From contig JAPTJF010000168.1 in NCBI GenBank assembly GCA_029339195.1, forward strand, positions 54,069 to 118,068: a stretch of 64,000 nt of DNA. Reading direction: 5' to 3'. The translations under genes were made by a program, and so were the position numbers. The notes beneath the pieces were generated by a model. It was given only the letters and a program-made list of their open reading frames with translations, searched no databases and had not been told where the DNA came from. This document shows positions 58,015 through 64,000 of the stretch, piece after piece. Origin of the DNA: Micractinium sp. NFX-FRZ (lineage: Eukaryota > Chlorophyta > Trebouxiophyceae > Chlorellales > Chlorellaceae). The first letter of the stretch is position 1. Each line of letters opens with the position of its first letter.

Positions 58015-58053
58015 CTGCAGCAGCAACCAATTGCCAATTGGTTGCAGCTGCAG
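58015..58053. repeat. Inverted repeat (hairpin)
   Basis: Arms CTGCAGCAGCAACCAATTG and CAATTGGTTGCAGCTGCAG pair with one or two mismatches around a 1-base loop. Just upstream, GGTGCACTGCA is repeated in tandem. Could be a small foldback element or a cruciform-forming regulatory site. Confidence 0.8.
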
Positions 58054-58613
58054 TAAGCACTGGGAACCCTGCTGCCTATCCCCACGATTTTTGCTGTTAC
58101 TGCTGCTGGCGCTGCCCGTAGGCACTGCCATCTGGCCGCATACAGCGGCACCCTTTGTAGCTCACCCTGCAATGCCAGCTGTTGTGTCACCCTTTCAGAA
58201 ATCACCCTTAGCTTAAGTAATGCAGCAAAGCAGCAGCCGACGGCATTGCCCTGCCTACCGGCCGCTCCCGCCCACTCCTGCCCCTAAGCTCTCCCTCACT
58301 ACTTCAGATCTTCACACACGCTGGCTTAGCACGTCCGCAGGAACTTCAGCTTCCTACAACACAGGTGGCATGCCCCAGGAGAAGCACCGGTGCCCGCCAG
58401 CTGGCGCCAGCTCTGCGGCATGGCGCCAGCCATTCCACATGCATGACGGTACTGGCGCCTGGCGAAGTACTCGCCTCTCAACGAAGTTTCCACTTCCAAC
58501 TGCCTCGAAGCTTCACAAACGCCGTGCTACACCGGCACCGCTGCCTTCTCTTCCGTGAGCTATCTCTCGCCACCACTGTCTTTGTGGGTCTACTTAAAGC
58601 CGGTTTGCCAGCC

Positions 58614-61600
58614 ATGCCGCTTTGCTCAGTGGCCGTGGCGGCCGCAGCTGCGCAAGGAAGGCTGCTGGGCCGACTGCTGCGCCTGGGCTCATCCCAGGTA
58701 GCTAGTGCGCTCCCCGCGGTCCAACGGCGAACATTACGCTGCAGCGCGCCGGCAAGCAGCAGCAGCGCAGTAGGGCTGGGTGGCGGCGGCGGCGGCGGCA
58801 GCGGCGGCGTGGCGGCAGTTGCCGCTGCCGCCGACCCAGCGGAGCTGGATCCCGCCCTGCAGCAGCAGGATGAGCTGGATGCAGCCTTCGATAATGGCCT
58901 GGACCTGGAGGGGGCTGCCACTCTGGGCGGCCTGCCACGCAAGCTGGGTGTTGAGGCGGTGCAGGCCAGCGACACGGGCGCGTTCCAGCGGCTGCCCATG
59001 GTAGCACCCAGCAAGGAGCTGCTGCAGTCAGCGCTGCGCCGCGCCGAGCACGTGCCCTACAACAAGAAGATCAGGAACGAGGCGCAGAAGTCGAAAAACA
59101 GGTGGGGTTGTGGGCCGGCGGGTGGGCTGCCGCCAGCATGCCGGCGTGGCGGCCTGGGTGCACCTGCCAGCGTGGAGCACCGCTGCCAACCAAGGCGCTG
59201 GTGCCTGCCGCTGCTTCCGCTGGCCAGGGCGCTTGACACTCTCTTGGGAGCAGCTGTGTGCCTTGTAAGCAAGCCTTGCCTCCCCTGCTCCCCTCTCCTC
59301 CCCACTGCCCTCCGCCAGGGCGGCCCGGGCGCTGGACACTTTGATGAAGGAGCTGTGCGTGCCGCTTGGGACCTACATCAAGGGCTTCCCCGCCCCCTCA
59401 CGCCTCCACCCCTTTGAGATGGCGCTGCTGGAGCTGACGGTGGGGCCGGGCACGTATGAGCGCGTGCTGGCACGAGTGGAGGCGCTGAGGCGGTCAACCG
59501 TGGAGGTGCGCGAGGCGGGGCGGGGCGGGGAGGGGCATGGCGGGGTGCGGCGGGTGTGGTGGGGCGCTGCGCAGGCGCGGAAGGGAGCGCTGCGTCCGCT
59601 GCGCAGGGCTGGGCTGGGCCAGTGCATGTGGAAGGCATGTGGTGATGCGTGCAGCCAAAGGGCAGCGCGCAGCGGGGCGGCAAGCGCTCGCTCCATCATG
59701 CACAGCTGAGCGTGAGGCCAGGAGCCTCCGGCCCTGCCACTGCCCTGCAGGTGGGCAAGGCGTACGCGACTCGCGCCTCGCGTGCCGCCAACAAGAAGGA
59801 GGCGGTGGCGCTGCAGGAGGAGGGGTTTGCGCGCCTGGAGGCTGTCTTCACCCGAGGCAGCTATGCCAGTGAGCTGCGGGGAGGCGGGAGGCGGGGCTAG
59901 ATTGAGGGGGGCCAAGGGGAGTGCCGGCAGGCAGTGTTCAGCTGTTGCAGCTGCGCATTCGAGCTGGGGCAGGTTGAATGCAGGGCGGTGAGGGGCGGGA
60001 GCGCCGGCCAGGTCGCACAAAGTGTCCGTGCGCTGGCCAGCGCTCGGGCACATTTCTACTGCAAGCCAGAGTGGCCACCTGGCAGCCGCTGCGGCCTTTG
60101 CCTCCCATGCCCTGCTCTTGCCTCTTCACAGCAGATCCTGCACCCCCCTCCCCCTCCCTTCCCGTCCCTTGGAGCAAGCTGAAGGAGGTGGCCAAGAGCC
60201 TGCGCATGCTGGCTCCTGCTGCTGCTGGCCCCTCCTGCTGCCATGGATGGGCCTGCCCTGATCTCTTGCATCTGCGCTCCCCCTCCCCTGCACCAGTTGA
60301 CGAGCTGAAGGAGGTGGCCAAGAGCCTGCGGCGGCTGCCGGTGGTCGAGCCGGAGCTGCCCACGGTGAGCCGGCAGGGCTGCCAGGGGCCTGGGCCACCA
60401 GAGCGGCACCCTCCACATGCCCTGGTCTTGTGTGAGGACAGGTGGCAGCAACAGTGCGGCTGCCGCGGCAGCGGCTGGTGCCGGGCGTGGCCTGCAGGAC
60501 TAGCTGGCTGCAGGCCGGCAGCGCAGCAGGTGGCCCCGGTTGGCTCGCCCAACCACACCTACTGTCCGTTCACTCCTCCCACCCCCTCGCCTCCCACCCA
60601 TCCTGCTGCCTGCCCTCCACCCCCCCCGCGCCCACCACCCTAATCTCCCGCAGGTGGCCCTGGTGGGCGCCCCCAACGTGGGCAAGTCCTCCCTGGTGCA
60701 GCTGCTGTCCAGCGGTCTGCCCGAGGTGCAGAACTACCCCTTCACCACGCGCAGCATCAAGATGGGGCACTTCTACGTGGCCGGCAGGCGCCACCAGGTC
60801 ACAGGTGGGGGCGGGTGGGGCGGGCCGGTGTGGTGTGGTGGTGTAGGGTATGGACAGTGCGGGGGTGGGCAGCATGGGTGGACGGGTGGTGTGGTGTGGT
60901 GTAGGGTTGTTGCGGTGTGGTGTTTAGGGTATGTTGGTGCGTTACCCTTGGCGGGAGAGCGGCACGCGGCGGTGCAAGGGAGCCTTGCCTGCACGGTCTG
61001 GGCGTCAGGCTGGGTGGGCGGGCACCAGGGCAGGGCAACGCATGTGCCATGAGACTGTCATGTAGCATGCTGGCTGGCAGCTGCGTACCCTCAATCTCCA
61101 CCTCCCTGCCGCGGCATGCCGCCCCCTCCTGACTTCTTCACTCTGCCCGCCCCGCCTGCTCCGCCCGCCCTGCCCGCCCCCCCGCCCTGCAGACACCCCC
61201 GGCCTGCTGAACCGCCCCGAGGACGACCGCAACGCGATGGAGCGCCTGACCCTGGCCTGCCTGCAGCACCTGCCCACCGCCGTGCTGTTTGTGGCCGACC
61301 TGACTGGGGAGTGCGGCACGACCGTGGCCAACCAGTGGGCTATCAGGTGGGAAGGGAGCACAGCGTGGGGGCAGTGCACTGTTTGGGGCGCATGGGGGAG
61401 GTGGAGGTTGGAACGCACATCAAGGATTTGCACCGGGGAGTGCGGCACTGGGGCAGCGGCCCAGTGGGGGCAGTGGAGACGTGGGCAGTGTAGGGGGTGA
61501 CCAGGGGGAGGGCGGCCCGGGTCAGGCCTAGACCCCAGCTCCGGGGGAGGGCAGCGCGCGCAGCACGCCTGGCCAAACCGGTGGGCTCTCAGGCGGGTGC

Positions 61601-62333
61601 ATGGTGTATGCGGGCGGGGCTGCAAGCCGGCAGTGGTATGGGGGCATTGTGTGGCATGGAGAGGCGGGCAGGGCGGGTGGCCAGCGCCGCTTGAGCCTTC
61701 TGCAGTTGCCTTCCCCGCACCATGCCTCAGGTTGGCCTGCCTGCCCGCCTGCCTGCCTGCCTGCCTGCCTGCCTGCATGGCTATCTCTACCAGCTCACTA
61801 GCCGGGCCGACCATCCCGCCGGCCTGCAAGCAAGGCTGGCCAACGCGCACGCTGTGTCCGCCCGGCATGCATGCAGGGAGGAGCTGCGTGAGCGGTTTGC
61901 TGGCAAGCCGTGGGTGGACGTGCTCTCCAAGGCTGACCTGCTGGAGGAGGAGTTTGATGAGGCGGACCGGCTGAGGGGGTTGGGGCAGGACCATGCATCA
62001 CAACAGGAGGCAGCGCAGGCGGCCACCTCCATGGAGCAGCAGGGGCAGCAGCAGCAGGAGCAGGCAGGGGAGCGGGAGCAGCAGGCGGCGGCTGTGGCAG
62101 CGCCGGCCCGTGAGCAGCAGCCACAAGGCGCTGTCGGGGCGGTGCAGTTTGCAGCTGCGGTGCCGGGTGCTCTGCGCGTGAGCAGCACCAGTGGCGTGGG
62201 CATTGATGAGCTGAAGCTGGCCATGCTGAGCATGCTGGAGCAGCACGACTGGCAGCAGCAGCAGCAGCACCAGCAGCCTGCAGACAACGAGGATGTGGAG
62301 CATGCAGAGATTGACATAGACAGCTTAGAATGA
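58614..62333 (+). CDS. NOG1-type GTPase, organelle-targeted
   Basis: Seven exons: 58614-59101, 59319-59505, 59751-59868, 60297-60364, 60654-60804, 61193-61346, 61877-62333; 540 aa. Residues 1-55 (Ala/Arg/Ser-rich, almost no acids) are a transit peptide. A helical N-terminal domain (APSKELLQSALRRAEHVPYN, TLMKELCVPL, then DELKEVAKSLRRLP) precedes the G domain, as in NOG1 proteins. G1 GAPNVGKS (292-299), YPFTTRSIKMG in the switch region, G3 DTPG (338-341), G4 SKAD (406-409, where NKxD is usual), G5-like STSG. NOG1 acts in large-subunit ribosome assembly; plants have plastid forms (such as PDE318), so a role in chloroplast 50S assembly is likely (inference). A Gln-rich insert lies between G4 and G5. 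An alternative in-frame ATG at 58,443 would add 57 residues. Intron 3 contains a copy of exon 4. Confidence 0.88.
60177..60230 (+). repeat. Copy of NOG1 exon 4 inside intron 3
   Basis: The stretch CTGAAGGAGGTGGCCAAGAG and following bases repeat exon 4 (60,304 onward) almost exactly for ~27 nt, preceded by a similar C-rich tract, then diverge. The copy has GCAAG where the real acceptor CACCAG lies, so it is probably not recognised as an exon. Confidence 0.9.
61735..61775. repeat. CCTG microsatellite in NOG1 intron 6
   Basis: About nine CCTG/CCCG units upstream of the last exon. Confidence 0.92.
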
Positions 62334-63665
62334 TGCCCTGGATTTGACATGTAATGCACACATCCATGCTGAACCTGTGGTGGATTCTGGCTTGGCTGAG
62401 GCTGAGACAAGAGTGGCAGCTGCCAGCCGAGGCAGCCGCCCACACTGCGATACGGAAACCCACAGTACGTGTGGCCAGGCAAGTCGGAGCATGCGGGGTC
62501 ATACATTCTAATGTACAAGGCTCAGAGGGCGGTGGTGCATGCGCAGAGGGCGCGGTATAGCAACGGGCAGGGCGCAGGCAGTGAGGAAGGCACGTCTGGC
62601 AGCAGTAATATGGGGCAGGAAAATCCCAGGCAGCAGCTGCATTTGCTTATCAAGCGATGCACTGCTGGGGACTAGTGCCGGGGCTGGTGGTTGCTGACAG
62701 GACAGGGTGGGCAGAGGCAGGAACCGTCGGTGCTGCGAGTGGATCCCCCGCAGGCATGGGTGCCGGCCGTGGTACTCAGCGGGCACTGCCGGCCGGCAGG
62801 GCGCTAACATGGAAGGGCGACATGCGTGCAACACCGATACTCGATAGTCTGTGTTCCAGCCCAGCATCAAATGCCCTAAAGGGTGCCTGGAAAGCACCTG
62901 CCAGCCTCGCGCCAGCTGGCTTCTAGCCAGCCGCCGGTCACGCAGGGGCTGGCTGGGATTCCTACAGTACATGCAGCCTGCTGCCCGCGGTTGCATGGCC
63001 GCAATGCTATATTCATTGCCGGAAGGTCTCCGGGCATCTTGAGCGTGCGCGGCAGTCGCAAACACGGCAGGCTGGCAAGTGGCCACCGGTATTTGCGCCG
63101 GGATCCCATGTGGCGATCCCGCCCCGGTTGGCCGCACTCCCGGATGGGGCCTTTTTGCTACATGCAGGTTTTGCGTCCATCCCTCAGCCTATCTCATGGA
63201 ATCGACCTGTTTGAGCCGGCGGACGGTTGGTATCCGTGCTGTTGGGATCCCGGAGTCGGTGACCGGACCGGCGATTGGCGTGACCGCCCCGGATGGGGCC
63301 GCCGCGGAAGGGCTACAAAAGACACTGTCTGTCTCCTCCCATTCTCCATTCTCCCGATTTCACTTGCAGTGCCTCCCGCCCTGCAATCACTTGATACCAG
63401 CACTCACCCCCTGCCCACCCCCTGCCCACCTCTCCCGCTCGCATCACCCCGACCTGCACCTCGGCGTGCAAGCCAAGCGGTGAGGCTGCATTCAAGCATG
63501 CTCCGCGCACCACGCAAGCCTCTGCAAGCGTGCCCCCATGCGGCCTGTCCCGGAGGGCAGCCGGTGACCCTCCGGAGGCTGACAGGCCTGCCGCTATATC
63601 TAACCGCAATGTCACCGCCTTGCCCCTTGTGCGCCCTGCCACTGCAGGTTTTGAAACCGTCCCCC
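62334..63665. other. Intergenic region upstream of the second Cys-rich gene
   Basis: About 1.3 kb. The first part is the NOG1-type 3' UTR; the rest should be the promoter of the gene at 63,666. A ~140-bp segment around 63,100-63,170 is partly repeated at 63,230-63,310 (both contain GGATCCC, GGTTGG or GATTGG, and CCCGGATGGGGCC). A 209-codon minus-strand frame at 62,508-63,137 is not protein-like. Confidence 0.5.
62350..62354 (+). terminator. TGTAA poly(A) signal of the NOG1-type gene
   Basis: Only 17 nt after the stop codon, giving a very short 3' UTR if used. Confidence 0.45.
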
Positions 63666-64000
63666 ATGGCGATGCCACGCCGCGTGGCGGCTCTGGCGCT
63701 CTGCCTGCTGGCCCTGGCAGGCGGCGCCGCCGCAGCTGTGAACTGCACTGCAGGTGAGCGCCCGCCCGCTGCTGTTGCTGCCCTGGCGGCGCGCGCCGTT
63801 GGTGTCTGGGGCATGACGAGAGTGTGGGATATCTGTCTGTGCGGCGTGCAGTCGTGGCAGGCATGGCAACATGCCCGGCTCCGGGCAGGCGGGGCCTCAG
63901 CTCCTGCCCCGCTGTGAGCTGCGGCAGCATGCGGCATGCAGGCCAGGCCACAGAGCTGACACACCCCCACCCCACCCCCCTGCCTTGCCGTGTGCAGGCA
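63666..64000 (+). CDS. Second Cys-rich modular gene, 5' end only (cut by right edge)
   Basis: Exon 1 is 63,666-63,753 (88 nt, phase 1) and exon 2 begins at 63,998 after a CGTGTGCAG acceptor; only three bases of it are in the window. Exon 1 encodes a signal peptide (MAMPRRVAALALCLLALAGG) ending NCTAG. It matches exon 1 of the gene at 56,639: same 88-nt length, same phase, and VCTAG versus NCTAG at the junction, with exon 2 starting GC in both to complete a Gly codon. The donor here is GTGAGC whereas its relative uses GCGAGT. So this is very likely a paralogue on the opposite strand, about 7 kb away. The rest lies outside the window. Confidence 0.65.

Larger units (their letters stand above)
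56640..58613. other. Long intergenic region with possible gene relic
   Basis: About 2 kb between the divergent Cys-rich and NOG1-type genes. The first ~500 bp should be the Cys-rich gene's promoter. Inside lie two + strand stretches that look like protein (next entry) and a hairpin at 58,015. A 326-codon minus-strand frame (58,131-57,151) starts with ATG, but its product is Cys/His/Ser-rich and unlike a real protein. Confidence 0.45.

Noticed and set aside
57151..58131. A 326-codon intronless ATG frame on the minus strand
   Set aside because: Product is Cys/His/Ser/Ala-rich without helix or core pattern, and a second long frame overlaps it; both look like by-products of high GC.
62508..63137. 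A 209-codon frame on the minus strand
   Set aside because: No recognisable family and composition like non-coding sequence; no splice-compatible neighbours.
1..64000. CRISPR arrays, rRNA genes, intact transposons or viral genes
   Set aside because: Repeats present are short tandem or two-copy types within introns; no transposase, reverse transcriptase or capsid-like reading frame was seen.

Overview
This window looks like nuclear DNA of a trebouxiophyte green alga of the Chlorella/Micractinium type. The evidence is very high GC, short exons split by many C/T-rich introns with GTGAG donors and TGCAG acceptors, TGTAA poly(A) signals behind many stop codons, a chloroplast ELIP, a plastid-type bS21, an organellar NOG1-type GTPase and a hydroxyproline-rich wall-type protein. 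There are no operons. I rebuilt 16 gene models by joining exons with compatible phases: 14 complete and two cut by the window edges. All but one of the complete models close in frame from ATG to stop without forcing; the exception is FBL1, whose first junction needs a weak donor.

Left third (1-28 kb): a HAD-family hydrolase running off the left edge (-); an Asp-box (BNR) propeller protein (+); a 13-exon nuclear-looking protein with a C-terminal ~56-residue repeat (+); an ELIP (+); two tandem F-box/leucine-rich paralogues (-); cytosolic ribosomal protein uS8/RPS15A (-); and a Mit_KHE1-like K+/H+ exchange-related protein (-). Middle (28-45 kb): plastid bS21 (+), a 13-exon DEAD-box helicase (-), a coiled-coil protein (+) and a secreted Pro/Cys-rich glycoprotein with N-x-G repeats (+). 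Right third (45-64 kb): a zinc-knuckle RGG protein (-), a 25-exon secreted Cys-rich modular protein with ephrin-receptor-like repeats (-), a NOG1-type GTPase (+), and at the right edge the first exon of a second copy of the Cys-rich gene (+), with the same 88-nt phase-1 first exon.

The most unusual property is not a single gene. At least seven genes carry degenerate local duplications anchored on an exon-intron boundary, so an intron holds a decayed 'echo' of the neighbouring exon edge, often with its splice site. One echo (26,183) supplies a better donor exactly 87 nt downstream and in frame; another changed the stop codon of its gene. Seven of about 114 modelled introns also use GC donors. 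I found no tRNA, rRNA, CRISPR array or intact transposon.
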